From positions 1 through 64,000 of the forward strand of contig VGTI01000011.1 of the NCBI GenBank assembly GCA_016874735.1: a stretch of 64,000 nucleotides of DNA. Direction: 5' to 3'. The stretch comes from Deltaproteobacteria bacterium. Lineage in GTDB: Bacteria; Bdellovibrionota_B; Oligoflexia; Oligoflexales; CAIYRB01. The notes under the pieces were generated by a model. It had not been told where the DNA came from, ran no database searches, and saw only the letters and a list, made by a program, of their open reading frames with translations. Positions within the stretch are counted from its first letter, which is position 1. Each line of letters begins with the position of its first letter. The translations under genes and the position numbers were made by a program. Positions 18,163 to 27,563 of this stretch are shown piece after piece.

Positions 18163-19052
18163 CTAGACTATGCCTAAGCTTGGTCACCCTGATCGCTATG
18201 AGTACCACTCAGGCCCGAGCTGGCCACGTGGGCTTCACGCCAGTAATCATGGGACACCAAGTTAAATGCACCGATGAGACCACAGGCACTGAATTTGCCA
18301 ACGGTGACGTGCAATCACGCGTTTACTATCAAAGCGCCACAGTAAACGACCCGGGTAGTTGCACCTCTGAAGTGCAGCAGCGCACCTGCACGGCCGGCAC
18401 TTTTTCGACCTGGTCAGGCACATACACTAACAGCAGTTGTCAGGTGAGTCGGGTGCGCTACCAGGCCAGCACCGCTGCCGATCCCACCAACTGCGTCTCT
18501 GAGGCCCAAACATCGACCTGTACGGCTGGTAGTTGCGGTGCCTTTACTGGGTCCTACACAGTCTCGACCTGCATGAATACACGAGTCAGATTCGCTAGCA
18601 GTTCGACCACCTGTCCCACGGCCTGCACATCGGAAAACCAATCGAGAAGCTGCACGGCAGGCACCTGCGCCGCATGGAGTGGAACTTATACGGTAACTTC
18701 GTGCACGCAGAATACGACCAGTCAATCGCGGACGATGTATGCGGCAGCGAGCACCACCTGCCCGACCGCATGTGCCGCACAATCACAATCGCGCAGCTGC
18801 ACCGTCAGTAGTAACACCACCGCCGGCACCTGGGGTGCGTGGAGTGGGACTTACGCTGCCGCTTCCTGCACTCAAAATGCGACTAGTCAGACCATGAATA
18901 TCTACCAAAGAATTCTTATCATTTGTTCTTCAAACGGCACGGCCTCAAGGAGTTGCTCAGTAAGTAGCAACACGGTGGCCGGCACCTGGGGTGCTTGGAG
19001 CCCCAACGCCTCCAATTATTACTCAGACAGTGGCTGTAACAATCGCTACTAA
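18159..19052 (+). CDS. Secreted Cys-rich repeat protein, thrombospondin-like pattern
   Basis: 297 residues from a GTG start, with AGGAG ten bases upstream. A signal peptide (LCLSLVTLIAMSTTQARA) is followed by about five repeats of 38-48 residues. Each runs C-x-S/A-E/Q-x-Q-x-R-x-CT, then AGT or SSNTTAGTW, then W-S/G-GTY and a closing Cys. Examples are RSCTAGTCAAWSGTYTV and TAGTWGAWSGTYAAASC. The Trp and Cys spacing recalls thrombospondin type 1 modules but is not an exact match. Disulfide-linked repeats indicate an extracellular structural or adhesion role. The last repeat lacks part of its first half. The function is unknown. Confidence 0.7.
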   Translation: MTRLCLSLVTLIAMSTTQARAGHVGFTPVIMGHQVKCTDETTGTEFANGDVQSRVYYQSATVNDPGSCTSEVQQRTCTAGTFSTWSGTYTNSSCQVSRVRYQASTAADPTNCVSEAQTSTCTAGSCGAFTGSYTVSTCMNTRVRFASSSTTCPTACTSENQSRSCTAGTCAAWSGTYTVTSCTQNTTSQSRTMYAAASTTCPTACAAQSQSRSCTVSSNTTAGTWGAWSGTYAAASCTQNATSQTMNIYQRILIICSSNGTASRSCSVSSNTVAGTWGAWSPNASNYYSDSGCNNRY

Positions 19053-19179
19053 AGTAAGGTCGTTGCGTAGGGTACAAACCGCGAAATACAGAAAAGGATC
19101 GGCCCTTTAGGTCCCGGTTTTGGACTTGATGTCAGATCCTTTCGGACTTATAAGTGGCGTCACTCAGATTCGAGACGCT

Positions 19180-20433
19180 ATGAAATCACACCCTGCAAAT
19201 GCAACCACAGCTCAAGGCGCCGTAGCCATCATTGGCGCCGGACAACTCGGCCGGATGCTGGCTGAGGCGGCAGTCCATCTAGGATACATGCCCCATGTGC
19301 TGGCCAAGGATCCGGGTGAGCCGGCCGCTCAAGTGCGAGGTGCGCGGGTGATCCGCGGCGATATCGGTGACCAGCATGCCTTAGCCGAGCTTCTGGCACC
19401 GTGTGCCTTGGTGACGTTTGAGAGCGAGCTGACGCCGCCTCCAGTGATAGCAGCGGCAGCAGCCTACCGGCGCGTCGACGGGACTTCAGTAGCAATCGAA
19501 CCGAGTCCCGACGTGATGGCGGTCTGTGGTGACAAGCTGAGGCAGAAGGAGCTTCTGACTAGGCTTGCCGTACCCACGGCTAGGTTTGAGGCCTTGCCGC
19601 GTGACCAATCGAGTGACCATTACGTGATTACCTGGTTGGAAGGGCTAACGCAGCGCTTTGCTGGGGGCTCTGTGCTCAAATGGGCTCGTGGTGGCTACGA
19701 TGGGCGCGGTACTTTGGTTTACCGTGGCAGCCCTGAAGAACTAGCCGCGGCTCTGGAGTTTGTCCTGCAGGCAACAGCCCGCGGATCGTCGGTGTACGCA
19801 GAGAGTTTTGTGCCGTTTACGGCGGAGCTCGCTGTCGTGACAAGCCGCTCTACGACGGGTGAGTTAGTGCAGTACCCGCCGGTACTCACAACCCAGACTA
19901 ACGGCATCTGTACCGAGGTCGTCGGGCCTGCTGCAGCGTTGGGACTTTCCCCTGGAGCTATCGCAGACGCTCTGACATTTGCGCGCCGGATCGGTGAGAG
20001 TCTAAAGATTGCAGGTACGTTCGCGGTCGAATTTTTTGTCCAAGCTGACGGTTCCGTAGTCGTAAATGAAATTGCGCCGCGCGTCCATAATTCAGGTCAT
20101 TTCACGCTCAATGGCGCTGTTACGTCCCAGTTTGAAAATCATTGGCGCGGTGTCCTTGGGCTGCCCCTTGGTAGCACAGAAACACACCCCTACTTTGGGA
20201 TGATCAATCTTATCGGATGGCCTGGTTTTGTCGGCCAGGTCCCGGAGGGTTTTAGCCCGCAGGAGCCAAAAGTGAGCAGCTACTGGTACGGCAAAGCTGA
20301 GGTGCGCCCTGGGCGTAAGGTGGGGCATGTGAATCTGGTGGCTGATTCAGCTTCGGAGCTGCGCCGTCGCATCGAACTTGTTAAGGTCGAGATTGGCGCG
20401 TGGCAATCTAGACTAACGAGGGAGCAGGCATGA
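19180..20433 (+). CDS. purK: N5-carboxyaminoimidazole ribonucleotide synthetase
   Basis: ATP-grasp enzyme of purine synthesis that uses ATP and bicarbonate to carboxylate AIR. The start is uncertain: ATG 19180 is 16 residues before the family opening [14 protein letters not shown] 19129 and TTG 19120 are upstream alternatives, all with weak ribosome sites. Family features include [15 protein letters not shown] (FE-x-E of the AIR site), [11 protein letters not shown] (ATP-grasp loop), AELAVV and [15 protein letters not shown] (metal-binding Glu and Asn-Glu-x-x-x-R). About 417 residues, slightly longer than usual. Its TGA overlaps the ATG of purE (ATGA), so the two are translationally coupled. 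Confidence 0.93.
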   Translation: MKSHPANATTAQGAVAIIGAGQLGRMLAEAAVHLGYMPHVLAKDPGEPAAQVRGARVIRGDIGDQHALAELLAPCALVTFESELTPPPVIAAAAAYRRVDGTSVAIEPSPDVMAVCGDKLRQKELLTRLAVPTARFEALPRDQSSDHYVITWLEGLTQRFAGGSVLKWARGGYDGRGTLVYRGSPEELAAALEFVLQATARGSSVYAESFVPFTAELAVVTSRSTTGELVQYPPVLTTQTNGICTEVVGPAAALGLSPGAIADALTFARRIGESLKIAGTFAVEFFVQADGSVVVNEIAPRVHNSGHFTLNGAVTSQFENHWRGVLGLPLGSTETHPYFGMINLIGWPGFVGQVPEGFSPQEPKVSSYWYGKAEVRPGRKVGHVNLVADSASELRRRIELVKVEIGAWQSRLTREQA

Positions 20434-20936
20434 CGGAACCATCGCAGGACCCCAGAGTTGCAGTAATCATGGGGAGCAAGTCGGACCTACCGGTGATGGA
20501 AGGGGCGATCGCCATGCTTCGTGAACTCGGTGTGGCGTTTGATGCCAAAGTGGTGTCAGCGCACAGGACGCCTGTCGAGATGGGCGAATTCGCGGCGAGT
20601 GCACGCGCCAAGGGCTACCGCGTGATTATAGCGGGTGCCGGCGGTGCTGCGCATCTGCCCGGTATGGTGGCGGCCCACACGTCGCTTCCCGTGATTGGTG
20701 TACCGGTTCCCATTACGCAGCTCAGTGGCATGGACGCCTTGTATTCTATAGTGCAGATGCCCAAGGGGGTTCCAGTCGCTACGGTTGCCATCGGCGGGGC
20801 GCACAATGCAGGGATACTGGCAGCGCAAATCTTAGCTAGCGGCGACAGTCAGTACGCCAAGAGTTTGGCGGTCAGACTAGACGCCTACAAGGCTAAGATG
20901 CGTGCTGAAGTCCAAGCGCAGCAACTGGAGGTCTGA
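20430..20936 (+). CDS. purE: N5-carboxyaminoimidazole ribonucleotide mutase
   Basis: 168 residues. Class I PurE moves the carboxyl group of N5-CAIR to C4, giving CAIR. The signature blocks are all there: [36 protein letters not shown], then [30 protein letters not shown]. The catalytic His of SAHRTP is present. The gene overlaps purK by four bases and acts directly after it in the pathway. The order purK-purE is the reverse of the common purE-purK order. Confidence 0.95.
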   Translation: MTEPSQDPRVAVIMGSKSDLPVMEGAIAMLRELGVAFDAKVVSAHRTPVEMGEFAASARAKGYRVIIAGAGGAAHLPGMVAAHTSLPVIGVPVPITQLSGMDALYSIVQMPKGVPVATVAIGGAHNAGILAAQILASGDSQYAKSLAVRLDAYKAKMRAEVQAQQLEV

Positions 20937-20961
20937 GGCCTCTGAGTCTGAGGCTGTGGTC

Positions 20962-21282
20962 TCAGTACCCGCATTCCACCTCGATATACGCAGGATTGCG
21001 ATCGGCGACATTCACGTAATCCAGACACTGTTGGTAGGCTTGACGGGCGGCATGTTCACCGTTGCCGGCGGCCCAGAATTCAGGGGCACCGTCCGATCCG
21101 TCGTTGGCGACACAGGTCATGTACTGGGAATCACCAAAGTTACCAGGTGTCCAGAAGTCACCCGTCCATTTGCTGCGCCAGTTGGTCCATGTGCCGCGGT
21201 CATAGGCTGGGGCGGCGACCACGTGGCCAGATGTCATAAGGACTGAGGAGACGAGAGCTAGCTTAACAAGTGCGTTTTTCAT
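20962..21282 (-). CDS. Small secreted protein, unknown
   Basis: 106 residues. ATG 21282 has GGAGGA upstream. A signal peptide (LVKLALVSSVLMTSGHVVAA) precedes an aromatic-rich mature part with three Cys (MTCVAN, QQCLDY, VECGY). I do not recognise a family. It is convergent with purE, 25 bases apart. Confidence 0.65.
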   Translation of the reverse strand: MKNALVKLALVSSVLMTSGHVVAAPAYDRGTWTNWRSKWTGDFWTPGNFGDSQYMTCVANDGSDGAPEFWAAGNGEHAARQAYQQCLDYVNVADRNPAYIEVECGY

Positions 21283-21461
21283 GATTTGATCCTCCGATGT
21301 TCTTTTGATGCTAGCGACTCAGAGACATGGGAGAAAATTTCAAAGTTGGAATAGGTGTCATTGCTGCAAGCGAAGAATCGTCAAATTATTGTTTTCAAAA
21401 AACGTTAAATCTGTAACTTATGTGAATAATAGCGATGCTCAAGAAGCAGGAGTCAGTGCCG

Positions 21462-24356
21462 ATGGAAGGGGCTACGTCAGAAAAGTACACCAAGAGGCAG
21501 CGGGTCGTAGCTATTGGTGCGTCATCCGGTGGACTCGATGCCATCAGCAAAATGCTGCGCTTTTTGCCTACCGATACTGGGCTCAGCTTCATCATCGTCC
21601 AGCACCTAGACCCGAACCAGCCGCATTATTTGGCTGAGCTTCTCACAAAATTGACGTCGATGCCCCTGGTGCACGCGACCGATGGTTTAAAACTTGAGCC
21701 CAATCATGTGTACCTGAATCCGCCTAGAACACTGGTTGAGGTGATTTTCGGCCAACTCCGGCTCTTGCCCCTGGCCGATCGGCATCCGTCTGCCTTTTCA
21801 CCAATCGATACCCTTATGGTGTCATTGGCTAACGAGTTGCAGGACGAGGCCATAGGTGTCGTCCTCTCCGGTGCGGGACAGGACGGGCGCCTTGGTCTTG
21901 CGGCGATCAAAACAGCTGGTGGTATCACGCTTGTACAGAAGCCGGAGACGGCAGCGTTCCCCGAGATGCCTAACGCTGCCATTGAACTCGGCGTGGATTA
22001 TATTTTAGCTCCTGAGCAGATTGGGCCCGAGATCGCTCGCTTGGTACGTCAGCCAGACGACTGGGGACTACTTGGTTCTGGTGGCGGTGGCCTACTTGCA
22101 GGCGAAAACTCCGTCGATCCTGTCGTGAGTTGGCTGCATAAGACGCGAGGTACCGATTTTTCTCGCTACAAGCGTCCGACGGTGGAGCGCCGTATTAGGC
22201 GTCGCATGGGGTTTCTAAAAATTGTCCGACCTGAAGAGTATATTTTTCACTTAACGGCACATCCTGAGGAGGTCGACAGCCTTTTTGAGGATATCCTGAT
22301 CAAGGTGACGTCGTTTTTCCGCGACACCGATGCCTTTGCCGCTCTGCGTGCCGAAGTTGTTCCCTTCATTCTCGAGCATAAGCGCGCCGACGATCCCGTC
22401 CGCGTCTGGGTTGCGGGTTGTGCGACGGGGGAGGAGGTTTACTCCCTTGCGATTATATTTGCAGAAGCCCTGCGTAGCCGAAACCTGACGGCTCAGGTGC
22501 GGATATTCGCCACGGATTTGAGTGCTAATGTCATCACCAAGGCGCGCAGTGGCATCTATGCGGCAAATGTTGCAGAGCAACTCAGTCCGCAGATCCTCGC
22601 GGATTATTTCACTTGTCTACCTGAGGGCCAATATCAGGTGCGCAAGATCATCCGCGATATGTGCGTCTTTGCCTATCATGATGTAACCAAAGATCCACCT
22701 TTCTCGCGCCTTGATTTGATTAGCTGTCGCAATTTAGTGATGTATTTTACGAGAGAGACACAACGCCGTGTATTAGCGACATTTCATTTTGCACTAAATC
22801 CCACTGGTCTCCTGCTCATGGGAGCGGCAGAAACTGTAGGGATCTCGTCCGATCTTTTCGAGCCCTACGGCAAAACCGGCAAGATTTTTGCGCGACGCCT
22901 CACGCGCAGTGTGGCCCCCGATTTTGCAGGCGAATACGTGACCGAGCGGCGTAGCCCACGGGCAACGGTCACTCCCGCGACAACCACAGCGGGCGATGAC
23001 GGTATTAATAGCGAGGTCGGGGCCGCTCTCGTCGACAAGATTGGATTACGCGGCGTCGTTATTAACAACGATATGGAGATTTTACAGTTTTTGGGCCAAA
23101 CTGCGGATTATCTCACGCATAAACCAGGCGAAATTGCGTCCTGCAATCTGTTCAAGATGGCACCACGGGAGTGGCTGGTGGATCTGCGCTTACTCATTCA
23201 TGAGGCGGATGCCACGAATTTGATGGTGCGTCGTGATAATTTTAGTATGCGTATTGACTCAGGTGAGTTGCAAAACATCACGGTTGAGGTGGTGCCATTC
23301 GATAGTACCGCGCTACGGCAGAGGTGTTTTATTGTGATCTTTCGCCCCATCGCGAAAGAAGTTGTTAAGGAGCTTGAAGGAACGGATGAGGAACAGTCTG
23401 ATGTCCGTGTTGCAGCTATAGTCAACGAACTGGCAGAGACCAAGGCCTACCTCAACAATCTCCTCGATAAGGAACTTGCGGCCAACGAGCAGCTCAAATC
23501 CGCGAGTGAGGAGCTACTGTCTAGTAACGAAGAATTGCAGAGCACCAATCAGGAACTCCAGACCGCAAAAGACGAAGCGCAAGCTGCCAATTTAGAACTC
23601 CAGACTGTGAACGAAGAACTCCGTAATCGCCATAGTGAGCTAAGCCAAGTATGCGATGACCTGGCAAACACTTTGGCGAGTGGACAAGTCGCACTCATCG
23701 TTGTCGATGATCATCTAACTTGTAGGATGATCACTGCCGCCGCCGAACGACTCTTAGGAGTGCATGCGCGTCATCATAAGTATACGTTGGCGGAGGTGCT
23801 CGGCAAATTCCAACCCTTCGACGTGGAATATTTGGTACGCGAGGTTATTTCGACGCTAAGGCCCAGAGAACTCGATCTGCAAGATGGACAAGGGACTTGG
23901 TATGAGCTTAGGGTCAATCCTTATGTGACAGCCAGTAAACAGGTCACCGGTGCTGTTTTAGTTTTCGACAACATCGATGTCCAAAAGCGCCTGATCAATT
24001 CGCTTCAGGATGTCGAAGGCTTTAGTGCGGCGGTAACTGATATGTTGCCGATTGGGATAGTTCTGCTGGATGACAATTATCGACTACAAAATTGTAATAC
24101 ATATTTTCAACGTATCTTACAAATGACAGACAAAATTCTGCCGGAGCAAAATATTTTTGCCATTGCCGACGGAATTTTAGACTCAGAAGATATCCGCCGC
24201 TTCGTGAAGATTGACCTCATCAGTAAAGGTACTCTCGACCGCGTCAAAGTTATGCTCAAGGACGGCAGGCAGATACATATAAGTGGACGCTGTATGAAGC
24301 GGCATGGTGCAAGCACTCAGCTGACTGTGCTCACAATCGATGAGAGGGTGGATTAA
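21462..24356 (+). CDS. CheB-CheR hybrid with coiled coil and PAS domains
   Basis: About 964 residues; ATG 21462 is preferred because AGGAG lies nine bases upstream (ATG 21435 has none). Residues about 15-195 are a CheB methylesterase domain: GASSGGLDAI (catalytic Ser), VQHLDP (His), LSGAGQDG (Asp region). There is no N-terminal receiver domain. Residues about 220-490 are a CheR methyltransferase: FSRYKRPTVERRI, TSFFRD, VWVAGCATGEEVYS (SAM site), FATDLS, SCRNLVMYF. A long Glu/Leu/Gln coiled coil (EELLSSNEELQSTNQELQ) and PAS-like regions follow. Such hybrids usually feed a histidine kinase, but no kinase or receptor gene is adjacent. The downstream gene begins one base after the stop. Confidence 0.9.
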   Translation: MEGATSEKYTKRQRVVAIGASSGGLDAISKMLRFLPTDTGLSFIIVQHLDPNQPHYLAELLTKLTSMPLVHATDGLKLEPNHVYLNPPRTLVEVIFGQLRLLPLADRHPSAFSPIDTLMVSLANELQDEAIGVVLSGAGQDGRLGLAAIKTAGGITLVQKPETAAFPEMPNAAIELGVDYILAPEQIGPEIARLVRQPDDWGLLGSGGGGLLAGENSVDPVVSWLHKTRGTDFSRYKRPTVERRIRRRMGFLKIVRPEEYIFHLTAHPEEVDSLFEDILIKVTSFFRDTDAFAALRAEVVPFILEHKRADDPVRVWVAGCATGEEVYSLAIIFAEALRSRNLTAQVRIFATDLSANVITKARSGIYAANVAEQLSPQILADYFTCLPEGQYQVRKIIRDMCVFAYHDVTKDPPFSRLDLISCRNLVMYFTRETQRRVLATFHFALNPTGLLLMGAAETVGISSDLFEPYGKTGKIFARRLTRSVAPDFAGEYVTERRSPRATVTPATTTAGDDGINSEVGAALVDKIGLRGVVINNDMEILQFLGQTADYLTHKPGEIASCNLFKMAPREWLVDLRLLIHEADATNLMVRRDNFSMRIDSGELQNITVEVVPFDSTALRQRCFIVIFRPIAKEVVKELEGTDEEQSDVRVAAIVNELAETKAYLNNLLDKELAANEQLKSASEELLSSNEELQSTNQELQTAKDEAQAANLELQTVNEELRNRHSELSQVCDDLANTLASGQVALIVVDDHLTCRMITAAAERLLGVHARHHKYTLAEVLGKFQPFDVEYLVREVISTLRPRELDLQDGQGTWYELRVNPYVTASKQVTGAVLVFDNIDVQKRLINSLQDVEGFSAAVTDMLPIGIVLLDDNYRLQNCNTYFQRILQMTDKILPEQNIFAIADGILDSEDIRRFVKIDLISKGTLDRVKVMLKDGRQIHISGRCMKRHGASTQLTVLTIDERVD

Positions 24357-24357
24357 A

Positions 24358-25035
24358 GTGGCACTGGCTTATCACCAGAACGGACTGGCTTTATCGCTGC
24401 AGAGTGTCGTCGAGTCGCATGCAGCGTTATTGATGCGACATAGCAATCTCGTGCCCAACCATGTGTTTGCAGCTACCTTAGACCATTTTGCGGGTATGAA
24501 TCCCCGCTGCCAAAGATACGTGATCAATAAGATCCACCAGTTAAATACCCTGCTCCAAGATGCCGTAAACTCAGGCGTCAAACTGACGAGTGATAAGCGT
24601 CTTACGTGGTTTGCGATAGCGCGTCTCGGTATGGTGCCGTGCGCCGATGGCTTCGATCAAATCAAAGGTTCGGATTTTGTCGAGATTTATAATACGGACG
24701 GCATTCAAATTTTTCGTAATCTCGAGTTCTATAAACTGATCTCCTACAGTATTGCCGAGATCACGCTTTACCCTTGGTATAAGCTTTACGGACGCGATGA
24801 GGTGTTTTCCGGACAGATTCGAAGTGAGGCCTTTGTGAAAGCGTTCGATGGTCGCCGTGAGACTTTTCGTCCGGCTATAGATGACCACGAGTCCGTGGAG
24901 CTGATGAGTACTGATCAGAGGCAGTTTCATATAGCCCCGGGGGTGATTTCACCTCTCTTTAACAAAATGGGCAGACCTGTGGCTTTTTTGGCCACTAGTC
25001 AGCGGCAGCGAATCGTTGGTGGTCAGCTCTCATAG
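24358..25035 (+). CDS. Unknown protein coupled to the CheB-CheR hybrid
   Basis: 226 residues from GTG 24358, one base after the hybrid's TAA; GAGAGGG inside the hybrid's end serves as ribosome site. There is no signal peptide or membrane segment. The first half is helical (SVVESHAALLMRHSNLVPNH). The second half (FVEIYNTDGIQIFRNLEFY, EITLYPWYKLYGRD) looks like an alpha/beta sensory fold, but I cannot name a family. Tight spacing says it acts with the hybrid, perhaps as its sensor or output partner. Confidence 0.6.
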   Translation: MALAYHQNGLALSLQSVVESHAALLMRHSNLVPNHVFAATLDHFAGMNPRCQRYVINKIHQLNTLLQDAVNSGVKLTSDKRLTWFAIARLGMVPCADGFDQIKGSDFVEIYNTDGIQIFRNLEFYKLISYSIAEITLYPWYKLYGRDEVFSGQIRSEAFVKAFDGRRETFRPAIDDHESVELMSTDQRQFHIAPGVISPLFNKMGRPVAFLATSQRQRIVGGQLS

Positions 25036-25100
25036 TTTTGATTCTCATGGATAAATTAGGCGCACAGTTTTAGGATTGGTAGTGACCAGCGGAGGTGCCC

Positions 25101-25406
25101 GTGGACTCCTTGTTACTACGTCGGCGTGTTGCAGCCAATATTCAGAGGTGTCGCCAAGAGCGCGGATACTCGCAAGAGGCGATGGCGCAGCGCATGGGTG
25201 TATCGCTGCGCTATGTTTCGATGCTGGAGCAGAATGCGCGCAATCTCAGTATCGTATCGCTAGCTAAGATCGCCGCGGTCCTGGATGTTGATGTCGCTGA
25301 TTTAGTCTGCGATCGCAGCAACCTCGATCAGGCTAAGCGCTCGGCTGCAGAATTGGGGATCGAGCTCCTTAGGCAGCATCTGATCAATCAGTCCACTGTC
25401 GATTGA
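25101..25406 (+). CDS. XRE-family HTH regulator
   Basis: 101 residues from GTG 25101, five bases after GGAGG; GTG 25095 lies inside that site. The Cro/C1-type HTH spans about residues 8-62: RVAANIQRCRQERGYSQEAM, MGVSLRYVSMLEQNARNLSI, LAKIAAVLDV. The remaining 35 residues have no known domain. It follows the CheB-CheR-linked gene on the same strand by 65 bases, so it could be co-transcribed. Confidence 0.8.
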   Translation: MDSLLLRRRVAANIQRCRQERGYSQEAMAQRMGVSLRYVSMLEQNARNLSIVSLAKIAAVLDVDVADLVCDRSNLDQAKRSAAELGIELLRQHLINQSTVD

Positions 25407-25421
25407 CCGTTGTGCTCTGGC

Positions 25422-26045
25422 TCACATTTCATCTTTGAAAATATAGATCAAAAGGTCGAGGGCTGCCGTCTCCCAGTCGTCGCCGTAGGTGAGTGAAGCG
25501 CGGCATAGGGTCAGGCAGGCCCTGTCCCAGACCGGATCTGCAATAGGGTCCTTACCCTGAGCGCGGCGACTCTGGTCGTAGGTGTGACGGACTATGCGGA
25601 CTGCCTGCCTAGCCCTCCGCCACTGCCGATGGCGCGCGCTTGCCGTCACCATGGCGCCATTGAGACTGTCGTTTAACTCCCTGGGCGTGGCACTTGTCGG
25701 TACCGTGTCGACCAGGTTGAAGACGTGATCGATATCGCGTGCGTGGTCGGTGAGGCCCACGACACATATGGGGAATAGCGTTGGCAAATGTGCGGCAAGA
25801 GAGTCGAAATGCCACCCCGGTGCCGCCGGGTGGCTAAAGTCAGCTACGAGCACCACACGGGTGTGGCTCTCGACCAGGCAGCAGAGTTGCGTAGGTCCTG
25901 GCTCCCGGTGGAAGATGGCCCTGTCTTCCGCCCTGAGGGCGTGTGATAGGTCGCTGATACTCGCAATATCTGCGTCTAAAACAATCGCAACCGGGTCCTC
26001 TCTAGATAACACAACTTCGCTACAAGCGGACTCAGACTTTTTCAC
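25422..26045 (-). CDS. Receiver-like protein (degenerate response regulator?)
   Basis: 207 residues from a GTG start with GAGGA six bases upstream. The N-terminal 130 residues follow a receiver rhythm: PVAIVLDADIASISDLSHAL, then VVLVADFSHP with an Asp at the expected phospho-acceptor position, FPICVVGLTDHARD, and TVPTSATPRELND. The acidic pair at the start and the conserved Lys before the last helix are not clear. The C-terminal 75 residues are helical with many Arg and no HTH I can identify. It is convergent with the XRE gene. The receiver call is tentative. Confidence 0.5.
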   Translation of the reverse strand: MKKSESACSEVVLSREDPVAIVLDADIASISDLSHALRAEDRAIFHREPGPTQLCCLVESHTRVVLVADFSHPAAPGWHFDSLAAHLPTLFPICVVGLTDHARDIDHVFNLVDTVPTSATPRELNDSLNGAMVTASARHRQWRRARQAVRIVRHTYDQSRRAQGKDPIADPVWDRACLTLCRASLTYGDDWETAALDLLIYIFKDEM

Positions 26046-26447
26046 AAAATCCTCATTGCGCCTTGCGCCGAACAGTTTGGGGGTAGGGGTAAGGGGAGTA
26101 TGGCAGTTTCATTTTTTAATGAGAAGCATATTTATACACTTTTTGGTGCGTCTAACTGGGCGAGAATGCTTGTGTTGCTTAAGCACCATGGCTTTGGTGG
26201 CGGTTGCCATGCTTGATGGTTTTTGTCGGGTGTTTGTCGATAGTTTCTGATTTTGGCCCTGCACTCTCCCTCTCATCATTCCTTGCTTGCCTCGTTGCCT
26301 CGAGAGGTGTACGACAAAGTTTGTCACCAAATATTTGTCTGAGATTTTCATAATGGTTTTTGCAAGGCCCGGGAGACCCTCTGGTCAAGGGTTTGGTGGC
26401 GAGGAATTTTAAGGGTTATTTCATACTCTAGAAATAAGGCTGTCATC
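26046..26447. other. Intergenic region between divergent regulators
   Basis: About 400 bases without a supported gene. It holds the promoters of the minus-strand receiver-like gene and the plus-strand XRE gene. It contains T/G-rich stretches and the short palindrome TGCTTAAGCA near 26179. ORFs here have no ribosome sites or coding character. Confidence 0.4.
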
Positions 26448-26774
26448 GTGGTGAAACAGAAGAATAGTCAGCATTTCGGTGCATTTTTAGGCCGCAAACG
26501 TAAAGAGGCGGGTCTCAGTCAGGAAGAGGCTGCAGCAGCTCTCGGCTACAGCGACCGTTTCTTTTTGTCACGTATTGAAAACAACCGTGTTTCGCTGCCT
26601 CTCGACAAGATCCCCGTCATCGCCGAGCTCTACGCGATCCCAGTGCGTGACCTTGCGGCTGCTGTTATCGAAGAGCAGACCCGGATCTTGCGTGGCCGCG
26701 TTGAGCGCATCATCGACAAGTCTGCCTCGGGCAAGGTGAAGCGCGGCAAACGTCGCACAGGCCGTGCTAGCTAG
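26448..26774 (+). CDS. XRE-family HTH regulator
   Basis: 108 residues from GTG 26448 (GTG 26451 is equally possible); AAGG is eight bases upstream. The HTH is clear: FGAFLGRKRKEAGLSQEEAA, LGYSDRFFLSRIENNRVSLP, IPVIAELYAI. The tail (RGRVERIIDKSASGKVKRGK) is very basic, which may add nonspecific DNA binding. It stands alone. The target is unknown. Confidence 0.8.
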   Translation: MVKQKNSQHFGAFLGRKRKEAGLSQEEAAAALGYSDRFFLSRIENNRVSLPLDKIPVIAELYAIPVRDLAAAVIEEQTRILRGRVERIIDKSASGKVKRGKRRTGRAS

Positions 26775-26812
26775 TAGGGACGTTGCTACTCGGGTTGCGG
26801 GCTAACCCAGCT

Positions 26813-26841
26813 GATCCGGATGACCCGGATGACCCAGATGA
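26813..26841 (+). repeat. Short tandem repeat, 9-bp unit
   Basis: Three imperfect units of the type GATGACCCG follow the XRE gene, after a possible stem GGGTT/AACCC. It has no clear role. Confidence 0.4.
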
Positions 26842-26964
26842 CATTCCTTGGTATAGCTAAGTTATTAAGTGGACTGCTTTTTTTATTAAAATATTGAAAT
26901 ATTTTATAGAATATTTTAAAAACCAGAGTCCCTTTAACTTTCGATAGCTTGCCGAGGATCGTCT

Positions 26965-27516
26965 ATGCCGGTCAAATCGTCGAGAAACCGACTGATCTCA
27001 TCTACGCGTTTGCGGCTTACGGCTCTGGCCATTGCGGCTGCGAGTTGGGGGTGCTCCGATATTTCCGACCTACCTGAGTTACCCGAGCTACCCGCATGGG
27101 CGGGTGGCCCCAAGGCGGCGCCTGAAGCCACGCCACCTGCGGCAGATGCCGACAAGGGTAGTGATACCGACAAACCTGAGACCCCCAGTCAGCCGGTGAC
27201 TGCGCAGGCGACGCCGAGCCAATTTCCTCTGGCTACCGTGATTGTCAGCAAAGGTGCGGTGGTCTCGCCCATCGATCAGAAGACTCTATCGCTCAGTTAT
27301 GCCGTCACGGGTGGTCCTGTTTCGGTGACGATCAATGAATTTCGTTTTTTCTGCAAGCGCGAATACGAAAAGAGCTTTAGTAACTGTCCCGACGGATACA
27401 AGTACGATTTCGCCGACCTGAAAAGTGGCAGCTCCTACACTCTGACCGTGCAAGCAGTCAGCATCAGCACGGGTGCCGTCGCCAAGCCGGACTCCATCAC
27501 GTTCCAAGTCAAATAA
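26965..27516 (+). CDS. Putative lipoprotein with proline-rich linker
   Basis: 183 residues. ATG 26965 has GAGGA six bases upstream. The N-terminus has Arg residues, a hydrophobic stretch (LTALAIAAASWGC) and a Cys that could be lipidated, though Trp at -2 is unusual for a lipobox. A low-complexity Pro/Glu/Ala/Asp linker of about 55 residues precedes a domain that looks like a fibronectin/Ig-type beta sandwich (ATVIVSKGAVVSP to SGSSYTLTVQAVSISTG). Function unknown. Confidence 0.65.
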   Translation: MPVKSSRNRLISSTRLRLTALAIAAASWGCSDISDLPELPELPAWAGGPKAAPEATPPAADADKGSDTDKPETPSQPVTAQATPSQFPLATVIVSKGAVVSPIDQKTLSLSYAVTGGPVSVTINEFRFFCKREYEKSFSNCPDGYKYDFADLKSGSSYTLTVQAVSISTGAVAKPDSITFQVK

Positions 27517-27563
27517 CTAAACCAAAATTATTTTGCTAGAAGTGATTTCTAGGGGGATGATCT

